Part shown: positions 16,582 to 23,899 of the stretch, one piece after another
Layout: each line of letters starts with the position of its first letter
Position numbering within the stretch: the stretch's first letter is position 1
Origin: Lysinibacillus sphaericus
GTDB lineage: Bacteria; Bacillota; Bacilli; Bacillales_A; Planococcaceae
NCBI RefSeq assembly: GCF_002982115.1
Contig: NZ_CP019980.1
Location: 3,728,001-3,792,000 of the forward strand
Direction: 5' to 3'
Length of the DNA: 64,000 bases
Notes under the pieces: generated by a model
What the model saw: the letters and a program-made list of their open reading frames with translations, nothing else
What the model was told of the DNA's origin: nothing
Database searches by the model: none
Made by a program: the position numbers and the translations under genes

Positions 16582-18031
16582 CTTCTGAAAAATAATCTTT
16601 AATACATTGTTGGTCGGAAAAAGGGAATTTTTGATTTTTTATTTGCTGCGTTTGTTCATGCCCTTTTCCGGCAACAAGAACAATATCCCCTTTTTGTGCT
16701 TTTGCCAATGCCTGATGTATCGCTACTTTACGATCCAAAAAAATTTCATAGTATTGCTGTTCAGAGAAACCTGCAATAATACTTTCATTAATGACTATCG
16801 GGTCCTCATCACGCGGATTATCAGTCGTTAAAAAAATTACATCTGCATACTTACTTGCCACAGCCCCCATGGCAAATCGTTTTGCCTTATCTCTATTACC
16901 GCCACAACTAAATACAAGATAAATGGTCTTCTTACTATCGAAAGTTTGTAGTACAGCCTGCAATGCTTCTGCTGTATGTGCGTAGTCTACATATACATCA
17001 ATACCAAGCGGGTTATCAATTCGCTCAAGTCTGCCCTCCGGAAGCTTTAGCGCCCACATATGCTCAGCAAGTTCATCAATGGAGAAACCTAGACGCCACA
17101 CCGCCATTAGTGCAGCTACTGCATTTTGCACATGATATTTACCAACAAAGGGGATAGCGATGATGTGCTCACTTGCTGTCGTTTGCAGACAGATAACTGT
17201 TTTTCCAACGGATTCACTCACAATTTGGATATGTAAATCATTGTGATTGTCAAAACCGAATGAGCATGATTTTTTCTTATCGTAAATACCAACGGAACGA
17301 CAGAAATTATCATCGCCATTTAACACTAATTTTTTCGATAAATCTGCTAGCCTCTTTTTGGCACGCTTATATGCTTCAAGTCCCCCATGGTCTTCTAAAT
17401 GATCCTCTGATAAATTTAAAAATACACCACAGTCAATATCACAATGATCTAATCGATGCTGTTGCAAACCCATTGAGGATGCTTCTAACACAACGTGTGT
17501 CACACCTTGTCGTACACATTGTTTTAATATGGGATGTAGCTCTTTTGCTTGCAGTGTTGTTAATTGCTCATATTCAGTTTGTTGTTTTTGTCCATTAATA
17601 AAGAAGCCCACTGTTCCAATAACTGCTACATTTTTATGTACAGCTTCTAGTAATTGGCTCACAAAATGGCTCACTGTCGTTTTTCCATTTGTTCCTGTAA
17701 TGGCGATAACTGATAATGCCTCTGCCGGAAAAGCGGCCAGTTTTGCACTTGCATAAGATAAAAACAATGCCGTATTGGGCACCCACACAAACGGGATATT
17801 TTGATCGTTAAATGGTATGGCAATACTTTCCTCGGATACAACGGCCGCCGCACCCCTTGCCAGTGCTTCTTTGACAAAACGACTGCCCGATGTCCTTTTC
17901 CCTTTCCGTACAATAAAGATATCTCCAGGCTTCACCGCCTGTGCATAATCCTCAACACCAGTAATTATTGTACGAATGGATCCACCGGTTACACTACATG
18001 GCCAATCTTTCAATAGCTCAGCTAATTGCAA
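16559..18031 (-). CDS. MurE-family UDP-MurNAc-tripeptide ligase with meso-DAP signatures
   Basis: ATP-dependent ligase of the MurE group, 490 residues, which adds the third amino acid to UDP-MurNAc-L-Ala-D-Glu. Three Mur domains: N-terminal UDP-binding (1-105), central ATPase with ITGTNGKTT (111-119) and the carbamylated-lysine segment EAYKRAKKRLA (K225), and C-terminal domain (about 330-490). D404-N-P-R407 and G455-KGHE459 are the residues that recognise meso-diaminopimelate; lysine-type MurE differs at both. The substrate loop reads EASSMGLQQHRL where EVSSHAL is usual. Start is TTG 18031 with AAAGGAGG. It lies outside the dcw cluster, alone, so it is probably a second MurE. The start-proximal promoter resembles sigma-K sites. 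Confidence 0.9.
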   Translation of the reverse strand: MQLAELLKDWPCSVTGGSIRTIITGVEDYAQAVKPGDIFIVRKGKRTSGSRFVKEALARGAAAVVSEESIAIPFNDQNIPFVWVPNTALFLSYASAKLAAFPAEALSVIAITGTNGKTTVSHFVSQLLEAVHKNVAVIGTVGFFINGQKQQTEYEQLTTLQAKELHPILKQCVRQGVTHVVLEASSMGLQQHRLDHCDIDCGVFLNLSEDHLEDHGGLEAYKRAKKRLADLSKKLVLNGDDNFCRSVGIYDKKKSCSFGFDNHNDLHIQIVSESVGKTVICLQTTASEHIIAIPFVGKYHVQNAVAALMAVWRLGFSIDELAEHMWALKLPEGRLERIDNPLGIDVYVDYAHTAEALQAVLQTFDSKKTIYLVFSCGGNRDKAKRFAMGAVASKYADVIFLTTDNPRDEDPIVINESIIAGFSEQQYYEIFLDRKVAIHQALAKAQKGDIVLVAGKGHEQTQQIKNQKFPFSDQQCIKDYFSEVKTDGAE

Positions 18032-18054
18032 GGTCTCTCCTCCTTTCAGTTCTC

Positions 18055-18082
18055 TATCATATGACGGCCTTTATAACGGTGT
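18055..18082 (-). promoter_or_regulatory. Possible sigma-K-type promoter of the murE-like gene
   Basis: On the minus strand CATATGATA (18055-18063) fits the sigma-K minus-10 pattern CATANNNTA, with AC (18081-18082) 17 bases upstream. It lies 24 bases before the TTG start. The pattern is short, so chance occurrence is plausible. Confidence 0.3.
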
Positions 18083-18184
18083 GACGAAAAATGCAGGTGG
18101 CTCCAAGTGCCAAAAACGGTGCAATCTTGCAAGCTATAACCTAGACGAAAAAGAAAAATCATTCAATTTGAAAGTGTTAAGCAC

Positions 18185-18219
18185 AAAAAAAGAATGTCTT
18201 GATGTAATCAAGACATTCT
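18185..18219 (-). terminator. Terminator after the CAP-domain gene
   Basis: Perfect 13-base arms AGAATGTCTTGAT / ATCAAGACATTCT (18191-18203, 18207-18219), seven T on the minus strand. Confidence 0.92.
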
Positions 18220-18223
18220 CTAA

Positions 18224-18245
18224 AATTGTGTGAGTGACTGGCACC
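18224..18245 (-). repeat. Short dispersed palindrome, copy 2 (at CAP gene stop)
   Basis: Minus-strand reading GTGCCAGTCACTCACACAATT begins directly after the stop codon at 18246, as copy 1 does for ylbJ. Confidence 0.62.
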
Positions 18246-19358
18246 TTATTCATCGGAATTCTCAACAGATTCTTCGCTTGCATCTTTCTCACTGTCATCC
18301 TTTTGCTTTGTAGGTTCCATAAAAATTTGGGTATAGTAATTTAAAAAGACACCTGACCCTACTACCGTATATTTATCATTTAAAATGACTTTGCGATGTT
18401 CAGGTGAATTTTGCCAACCATGCATTGCTTCAATAGCATCGAAGTACGCAGTCGCTAGATTTTCATTCGCATTATTAAAAACAATACCCTGTGCATCTAA
18501 ACGTTTCTTTAAATCGCCGTTCGTTGGTGATTCATGACCAGAAAAATTTTGTACCTTCATGTCTTCACTGTGTAGTTTTGCCACTTCTTCTAATTTTTCA
18601 TCACGTTCCAATGGCGCTAAATGGTGATGAGCTCGCGTGACGTTAATTAAATCATCAAGCTGTCTAGCACTTGCTTCATTAATTTCCTGTTGTAAAAAGG
18701 AGGATGGTGGTGTTGGACTCACAAGCTCACCTTGATAAATCATTTCATAAGGCTGATGTAGTACTAACGTCTCACTATCTGTAAAGCGAACGCCTTGTAG
18801 CTCACCTGTTTCGCTATCAACATAAAGCTGTGCAAAAAGCCCGTCAAATTTAACGAGTAGTCTTGTCTGCATATCTTCTTCACTCATAGAAAAAATGAAA
18901 ATATTTTCTCCTACATTCGCTGCTACTTCATAGTCAATAATTGTCATTCGGTAAATATCGTCGCGCTTCTGACCAATTTTAAAAGGTGAAGCATCCAACT
19001 TATCTCCGGCTATGTATACTTGTGTCACGATATTATTTTGCACACCTAGCATAAAAAATGTTGACACACTTGTGTTATAAACCCACCATTCGTAACCAAA
19101 TGACGAAGGTTCTTTTCTTGCTGGTTCACCGTATTGTTCTACAATCATCTGAGTTCCTTGTCCAATGAATGTCGACATACCACTTTGCGGACGGGACATC
19201 GCACCTACATCTGGCTGCTCCAGCTCTGTTTTTGGAATAATATTCGAATTGGCATTTGGTCCTTCGAGTGGCTCATTTTCTTTTGCAGTATTAAAGAACA
19301 TAAAGCCGATAAACGCAATTGTTGCACAGGCAATTAAAATGCGAAATAAAGCTTTCAT
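18246..19358 (-). CDS. Secreted CAP-domain protein (YlbC-like)
   Basis: 370-residue exported protein: hydrophobic N-terminal anchor (about 4-23), a CAP-associated N-terminal domain (about 60-200, beginning MSTFIGQGTQMIVEQYGEP) and a C-terminal CAP/SCP domain (about 235-350). CAP motifs seen: RAHHHLAPLERDEKLEEVAKLHSEDM, FSGHESP and the AMHGWQNSPEHRKVILND signature. The tail is Asp/Glu/Ser-rich. Layout is that of B. subtilis YlbC, whose function is unknown; secreted bacterial CAP proteins have been tied to cell-envelope and germination roles. ATG 19358. Divergent from the yugN-like gene. Confidence 0.88.
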   Translation of the reverse strand: MKALFRILIACATIAFIGFMFFNTAKENEPLEGPNANSNIIPKTELEQPDVGAMSRPQSGMSTFIGQGTQMIVEQYGEPARKEPSSFGYEWWVYNTSVSTFFMLGVQNNIVTQVYIAGDKLDASPFKIGQKRDDIYRMTIIDYEVAANVGENIFIFSMSEEDMQTRLLVKFDGLFAQLYVDSETGELQGVRFTDSETLVLHQPYEMIYQGELVSPTPPSSFLQQEINEASARQLDDLINVTRAHHHLAPLERDEKLEEVAKLHSEDMKVQNFSGHESPTNGDLKKRLDAQGIVFNNANENLATAYFDAIEAMHGWQNSPEHRKVILNDKYTVVGSGVFLNYYTQIFMEPTKQKDDSEKDASEESVENSDE

Positions 19359-19393
19359 ACACGACTCCTTTTCTTCACCATTATTGTAAGTTA

Positions 19394-19423
19394 TTATATC
19401 AATTGTAAACGTGTTGACACAAT
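19394..19423 (-). promoter_or_regulatory. Probable sigma-A promoter for the CAP-domain gene
   Basis: Minus strand TTGTGT (19418-19423), 18-base spacer, TATAAT (19394-19399). Good minus-10, weak minus-35. Confidence 0.45.
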
Positions 19424-19431
19424 GTTGTCAT

Positions 19432-19460
19432 TGCAACAATGTCGAATATGCTCTATTATA
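19432..19460 (+). promoter_or_regulatory. Probable sigma-A promoter for the yugN-like gene
   Basis: TTGCAA (19432-19437), 17-base spacer, TATTAT (19455-19460). It overlaps a pair of ACAATGT direct repeats spaced about 18 bases (near 19420 and 19437) that could bind a regulator. Confidence 0.5.
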
Positions 19461-19506
19461 AAAATGAGCGTATACTTTGTATAAAAAGCTAAAGGAGGAT
19501 TATTAG

Positions 19507-19908
19507 ATGTATTTTGAGAACACTAACCTTGAAAATTTAACAGCTGACCAAGAACTGATTGAAAACATTATGAAAAAAAATGGTTTAGAATGTGACGGTG
19601 CTTGGGATTACGAACGAATGACTTTTGACCGTCGTTTTGATACTCGTGAAGGTCGTTACTACCTACGCGTATTCGCCTATGCGCAATCTGGTGATGTTGG
19701 AGCACACGATGCAGTTCTAACATTAATGAAACCAGTTCTTGGTAAATACTACTATCCACACGGCGTTGAGTATGGTGCAGATGAAGTTTTCCCAGCTCAC
19801 CTTGTCAAAAAATGTGACGAAATCTTAAACAAAGTAAGATTAGACTTAGAAGCATTCGCAATTGAATCTCCTTCTAATAAAAAAGCATTGGAGCCTGTTA
19901 ACGCATAA
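19507..19908 (+). CDS. YugN-like family protein
   Basis: 133-residue soluble protein of the YugN-like family, which is conserved in Bacillales and has no known function. Visible family stretches are NGLECDGAWDYERMTFDRRFD and the central YYLRVFAYAQSGDVG with a later YYYPHGVEYG and FPAHLVKKC. Acidic overall, no membrane segment, no catalytic motif. ATG 19507 with AAAGGAGG eight bases upstream. Monocistronic, with its own terminator at 20004. Confidence 0.85.
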   Translation: MYFENTNLENLTADQELIENIMKKNGLECDGAWDYERMTFDRRFDTREGRYYLRVFAYAQSGDVGAHDAVLTLMKPVLGKYYYPHGVEYGADEVFPAHLVKKCDEILNKVRLDLEAFAIESPSNKKALEPVNA

Positions 19909-20003
19909 TTAGCGCTAACGACATTCTTGTGAAAGCCAATGCCTTCACCACTTGCATCTTATTAAAAATGCGAGCTTGTCATAACAAATAGATATGTATC
20001 AAG

Positions 20004-20029
20004 AAAAGACTGGTGGTCCAGTCTTTTTT
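20004..20029 (+). terminator. Terminator after the yugN-like gene
   Basis: AAAAGACTGG / CCAGTCTTTT stem with a TGGT loop and a T-run on the plus strand. Confidence 0.92.
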
Positions 20030-20095
20030 ATTTTGAGTAAAAAAATTTTTTCTTCTCATACTAACAATATCTTTCAAATGATGTAGGTGAGATTC

Positions 20096-21160
20096 TTGAT
20101 ACAATTTCTTAAACAACCTTTTTTTCGTCATCCAATAATCGTTATCGCTTTAGGATTGATTATACTTTGGTTTTTATCCTTATCTTTTCCCATACTTCTT
20201 GCCTATGTAACCGCATTATTATTAGAACCTCTCATTATCCGAATGAGCAAACGCTTTCGAAAAAAACGAAAAATCATCGTATCCATTTTTTGGTTATTAT
20301 TTTTTTGCATAACGCTATTACTATGTATTTTGGTAGGCTTTATAAGCTGGAAACAATTTTCATCGATTATTATTCATATTCCAGATTACCTTAACCAATT
20401 ATCAGCGCTCTGGATTCAAATTCAATCTAAACTAGCTAACTATACGTATCATTTACCTTTAGATCTCGTAACACAAATTCAATTCATGATAGCACGAGCA
20501 CTTTCTTCCATTGAAAAATTTGCCCTTTCATTAACAAATATAAATGTTTGGTCATCAATACTGACACATATCCCAAATCAATTGTTTGATATTTTCGTTT
20601 ATTGGATTGTGTTATATATGTTGCTTTTAGATTTACCTGCAATTAATCGAAAACTTCTGACTCCTATCCCCTTTCATTACCAACAAAAAATACTCTTTAT
20701 TGGGGAACGAGTGAAAGTGGCATTATTCGGCTTTGTAAAGGCACAATTACTCGTGGGTGTTTGCATTTTTGCAGTAGCCTTAATCGCATTTTACTTGTTA
20801 AAAACACCTTTTCCATTCATATTAGCACTTTTACTTGTCGTATTAGATATTATCCCCTTTTTAGACTCGTTTATTTTGCTAGTACCTTGGGCAATTTACA
20901 AAGCTTTTACAGGTGACTATGTCTTTGCAATTGCCTTAATTGCGCTGACAGTCATTCTTTTCTTAATACGACGCATGATTGAACCAAAAATTATAGGAGA
21001 CAAGATCGGGCTTTCATCACTTTCCACTTTTATCGCAATGTTTGTCGGCTTTAAAATATTTGGTTTTCTCGGTATTTTAATCGGTCCTTTACTTGTTGTC
21101 GTAGCACTATCTTTATTCAATCAGCCTTCTATAAAAAATCTCCCACCTACAAAAGAGTAA
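20096..21160 (+). CDS. AI-2E family transporter, YtvI-like sporulation membrane protein
   Basis: Polytopic membrane protein of about 354 residues with the AI-2E exporter (PerM/UPF0118) layout: two N-terminal membrane segments, a soluble-looking helical middle (about 85-150), then five or six segments including FILALLLVVLDIIPFLDS and the C-terminal EPKIIGDKIGLSSL motif. The basic loop RMSKRFRKKRK after segment two is typical of the YtvI branch, which is sporulation-associated in Bacillus. TTG 20096 is preferred because TAGGTGA lies upstream; a GTG three codons earlier (20087) is the alternative. The transported substrate is unknown. Confidence 0.8.
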   Translation: MIQFLKQPFFRHPIIVIALGLIILWFLSLSFPILLAYVTALLLEPLIIRMSKRFRKKRKIIVSIFWLLFFCITLLLCILVGFISWKQFSSIIIHIPDYLNQLSALWIQIQSKLANYTYHLPLDLVTQIQFMIARALSSIEKFALSLTNINVWSSILTHIPNQLFDIFVYWIVLYMLLLDLPAINRKLLTPIPFHYQQKILFIGERVKVALFGFVKAQLLVGVCIFAVALIAFYLLKTPFPFILALLLVVLDIIPFLDSFILLVPWAIYKAFTGDYVFAIALIALTVILFLIRRMIEPKIIGDKIGLSSLSTFIAMFVGFKIFGFLGILIGPLLVVVALSLFNQPSIKNLPPTKE

Positions 21161-21174
21161 GGAGGGAGATTTTT
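21134..21174. terminator. Shared bidirectional terminator
   Basis: AAAAATCTCCC (21134-21144, inside the end of the transporter gene) pairs with GGGAGATTTTT (21164-21174). It serves the convergent ends of the AI-2E gene and ctaM. Confidence 0.85.
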
Positions 21175-21177
21175 GCG

Positions 21178-21639
21178 TTAAAATCCTAAAATTGCTTTAA
21201 TAACAGACGTTGTTTCACCTGGTTCAAATAGTATATATAACAACATGTATACCATTACACCTGTGACTGCTACAAAAAACCAAATAATACTAGTAATTGG
21301 TCCAATGCGTTTGTGAAGCTTAATGTTCATTTTTAACCCTGAAATAATACTAACAATCCCAAACACTGCCCCAGTAGTTGCTAAAGTAATGTGGAAAATT
21401 AGGAAAAATGTATAATAAGGTTTTAAATCCTCACCGCCACCAAACGCTGTATTACCAATAAAGATCGTACGTGAAGCATAGATGATAAAGAAGCAAAGTG
21501 CAGCAACACCAGCAGCTAACATAACTTTTTTATGCGCTTCTACTTTTCCCTTTATAATTAAGCCCCAACCAATTGCTACAAGTACTGCACTTATCACGAT
21601 AAATGATGTACTTATAGTAGGCAAAATTTGCAATTCCAT
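21178..21639 (-). CDS. ctaM: CtaM/YozB-type DUF420 protein, oxidase assembly
   Basis: 153-residue integral membrane protein with five hydrophobic segments and the DUF420 signature: FIIYASRTIFIGNTAFGG, then YTFFLIFHITLATTGAV and HKRIGPITSIIWFFVA with conserved histidines suited to heme or copper contact. In Staphylococcus aureus the DUF420 protein CtaM is needed for a functional heme-copper oxidase. Here it follows ctaG by 33 bases at the end of the cta gene cluster, which supports the same assembly role for the caa3 oxidase. ATG 21639 preceded by GGGG. Confidence 0.85.
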   Translation of the reverse strand: MELQILPTISTSFIVISAVLVAIGWGLIIKGKVEAHKKVMLAAGVAALCFFIIYASRTIFIGNTAFGGGEDLKPYYTFFLIFHITLATTGAVFGIVSIISGLKMNIKLHKRIGPITSIIWFFVAVTGVMVYMLLYILFEPGETTSVIKAILGF

Positions 21640-21672
21640 TCACAAAACCCCTTATACAATATAAATTTCTTA

Positions 21673-22599
21673 TTAAAGCTGATGTTGTTCTCTTTCCCAT
21701 TTCTGTTGGTGTGCTTTTAATGCATCGGCAGTAATTTTATCAGGATCTTTTTGCTCAGAACGATACCATTTTGTAAAGATAGCCCCGATTAATACACCAA
21801 AAATAATTTCTTGCAATATTTTCATAAGCACTCCACCAAGTTGCTGATCCGCCACAGGCTTCATATCTGTAAATAGCTCTGGTCCAGATAATGATAAGCT
21901 AGATAAAGTGGAGGCCGGCACACATAACTCCATTGCCTTTAACCATGCTTCACCACTCGTATACGTTTCATACATCGCATTCGGTGCGAAAATAATTAAT
22001 GCACACGCAGGTGTAATTAAAACCGCATTGGCAATAATGTAAGCCAATTTATGCAAAGGTTTCATTTCAGAGCTATTTGGCATTTTTTGAATTAAAGGCC
22101 AGTACATTAACACAGCAGAAATAAATAATACAAAAGTATATGTACCATGTAACGTCTCGTTTAATTTAATGTAGTCTAAAACTGACGGTAAATGATAGAA
22201 AGAAAATAGACCAATAAAAACAAATATCGCAACCACTGGTAATGTTAACACTTTAAATAATGATTTGACAACTGGCGCTTCAATCGCAACTTTCCATACC
22301 CACCAAGGAATACCCTTAATAAGGAAAATTGGTACAAGTAATAAAAGAATAGCCATTTGCACCATATGCATCGTAAACATGATATGAGCCATAACATCTA
22401 TTGGAGAGCCTTTTATAATATAAATCGTAATCATTGCCAATACGAAATAAATCGCTTCACCTTTTTTCAGCGGCTCACTGACTTTAAAATCTTTACGCCA
22501 TTTCGTTGTCACTAAAAAATAGATTGCTGTTATAAAAACGAGAACCCCTATTAAATACGGGCTCCATAAAGCTTGGAAACCAAATATACTAAGTGGCAT
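21673..22599 (-). CDS. ctaG: Cytochrome c oxidase assembly factor CtaG
   Basis: 308-residue membrane protein of the caa3_CtaG family with seven predicted segments. Conserved features: WSPYLIGVLVF at the N-terminus, the His-rich stretch DVMAHIMFTMHMVQMAILL, and LNETLHGTYTFVLF. In B. subtilis CtaG is required for assembly of the caa3 oxidase and is thought to help Cu delivery. It follows ctaF, but a 327-base gap with a terminator lies between, so it may have its own promoter. ATG 22599 with AGGAGCG upstream. Confidence 0.93.
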   Translation of the reverse strand: MPLSIFGFQALWSPYLIGVLVFITAIYFLVTTKWRKDFKVSEPLKKGEAIYFVLAMITIYIIKGSPIDVMAHIMFTMHMVQMAILLLLVPIFLIKGIPWWVWKVAIEAPVVKSLFKVLTLPVVAIFVFIGLFSFYHLPSVLDYIKLNETLHGTYTFVLFISAVLMYWPLIQKMPNSSEMKPLHKLAYIIANAVLITPACALIIFAPNAMYETYTSGEAWLKAMELCVPASTLSSLSLSGPELFTDMKPVADQQLGGVLMKILQEIIFGVLIGAIFTKWYRSEQKDPDKITADALKAHQQKWEREQHQL

Positions 22600-22875
22600 A
22601 CTATTAGCGCTCCTTTACCTTATTTCAGCATACATTGCTAACACCTAAAGTGTAATGCACGCTAAAACATTCTACTTATTTTGGAAACAAACTTCTACAA
22701 ACAAAGTTAAGCCTCTGGCACATGTCCTAGATTTAAAAAGCAGACACTATAAATAAAGACCTATTTATACCGAGACGTAATCAAAACTTCAGTACTCCCA
22801 TTATAAAACGCTTACAGCTATACTGCAATGAACGAACGGTGAACAATTTACAAGCGATCAATTTCTGTTTATAAA
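22600..22875. other. Intergenic region between ctaF and ctaG
   Basis: About 276 bases upstream of ctaG with no protein-coding or clear RNA signal; I see no convincing promoter. Several short antisense frames here are not supported. Confidence 0.5.
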
Positions 22876-22914
22876 CGAAAAAAGCACGTCTCTGCAAATT
22901 GCAGAGAACATGCT
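22876..22914 (-). terminator. Terminator after ctaF
   Basis: Imperfect arms AGCACGTCTCTGCA / TGCAGAGAACATGCT (22883-22896, 22900-22914), then TTTTTTCG on the minus strand. It may attenuate rather than fully stop reading into ctaG. Confidence 0.87.
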
Positions 22915-22926
22915 CATTTTTGGTGA

Positions 22927-23271
22927 TTACCACCAAATAATTGTTAAAAATGCTAAGAAGAATGTAAATGCGATTAATATTCCCATCCACATAAAGAATG
23001 CAATCACACCACCGAAGTGTGTTTTTTTGTCTTCTAAGTGCATGAAAGCATAAAGTTGTAGGACAACTTGAACGCTTGCAAGCAATAGTACAAATGGCGC
23101 TATAAAGTATTTAGAAAAACCAGCTGCAACAACAGCGAATGCGATAAATGTTAAGAAAATCATAATCGCAAAGTTGATTACTTGTTTACGCATATGAACG
23201 GCATTATGATGACGATCATATTCAAATTGAGCTTGAGACTTAGCAACTACAGGTGTATCATGTGATGACAT
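22927..23271 (-). CDS. ctaF: Cytochrome c oxidase subunit IVB
   Basis: 114-residue membrane subunit IV of the caa3 oxidase, with three transmembrane helices (about 30-52, 58-78 and 88-110) of the COX4_pro/CtaF type. The FVLLLASVQVVLQLYAFMHLEDK stretch (quoted in part: VQVVLQLYAFMHL) is typical of these small subunits. It starts one base after the ctaE stop and is the last structural gene of the ctaCDEF set, ending at a terminator. Confidence 0.95.
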   Translation of the reverse strand: MSSHDTPVVAKSQAQFEYDRHHNAVHMRKQVINFAIMIFLTFIAFAVVAAGFSKYFIAPFVLLLASVQVVLQLYAFMHLEDKKTHFGGVIAFFMWMGILIAFTFFLAFLTIIWW

Positions 23272-23272
23272 A

Positions 23273-23899
23273 TTATCCGATCACTCCCATCAAGTATACT
23301 GCTGTAAAGATAAATACCCAAACTACGTCAATAAAGTGCCAGTATAAGGCAGCCACGAAGAACTTAGGTGCATTATACAAGTTAAGACCACGTTTAGCGT
23401 TACGGATAAGTAAAGTTGTAATCCAAACTAACCCTAAAGATACGTGGAAACCGTGTGTACCTACTAGCGTATAGAACGCAGTTGCGAATGCAGATTGGTC
23501 AAATGTGAAACCAAGATGCACATAGTGTTGGAACTCATAAATTTCTAGGGCAAGGAAGCCAAGACCTAAAAGTAAAGTGATTGCTAACCAAGTTTGCATA
23601 CCTTTGTAATTAAAATTACGCATATGGTAAATTGCATAAACTGAAGTTAGTGAAGATGTTAATAATAACATCGTCATAGCAAATGCTAACGGTAATTCAA
23701 ATAAACCTTGTGTTGTGAACTCCATGCCAGCTGGCCCTTTGTTCTTAAGTGCTAAATAAGTAGCAAATAAACTTGCGAAAAGTACAACTTCACAGGCAAG
23801 GAAAATCCAGAATCCAACGATTTTATTTTTACCTTCCATCGTTGCTTGTTCAGGATGGTCTGGCCAAGTATGAGGAGTAAATTTAGTATTGTAATCCAT
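23273..23899 (-). CDS. ctaE: Cytochrome c oxidase subunit III
   Basis: 208-residue subunit III with five membrane helices, the short form typical of Bacillus caa3 oxidases. Family motifs visible: EGKNKIVGFWIFLACEVVLF near the N-terminus, GTHGFHVSLGLVWI and YWHFIDVVWVFIF, with the conserved His and Glu residues. Its ATG overlaps the ctaD stop by one base (TAATG), so it is translationally coupled to ctaD. Confidence 0.97.
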   Translation of the reverse strand: MDYNTKFTPHTWPDHPEQATMEGKNKIVGFWIFLACEVVLFASLFATYLALKNKGPAGMEFTTQGLFELPLAFAMTMLLLTSSLTSVYAIYHMRNFNYKGMQTWLAITLLLGLGFLALEIYEFQHYVHLGFTFDQSAFATAFYTLVGTHGFHVSLGLVWITTLLIRNAKRGLNLYNAPKFFVAALYWHFIDVVWVFIFTAVYLMGVIG

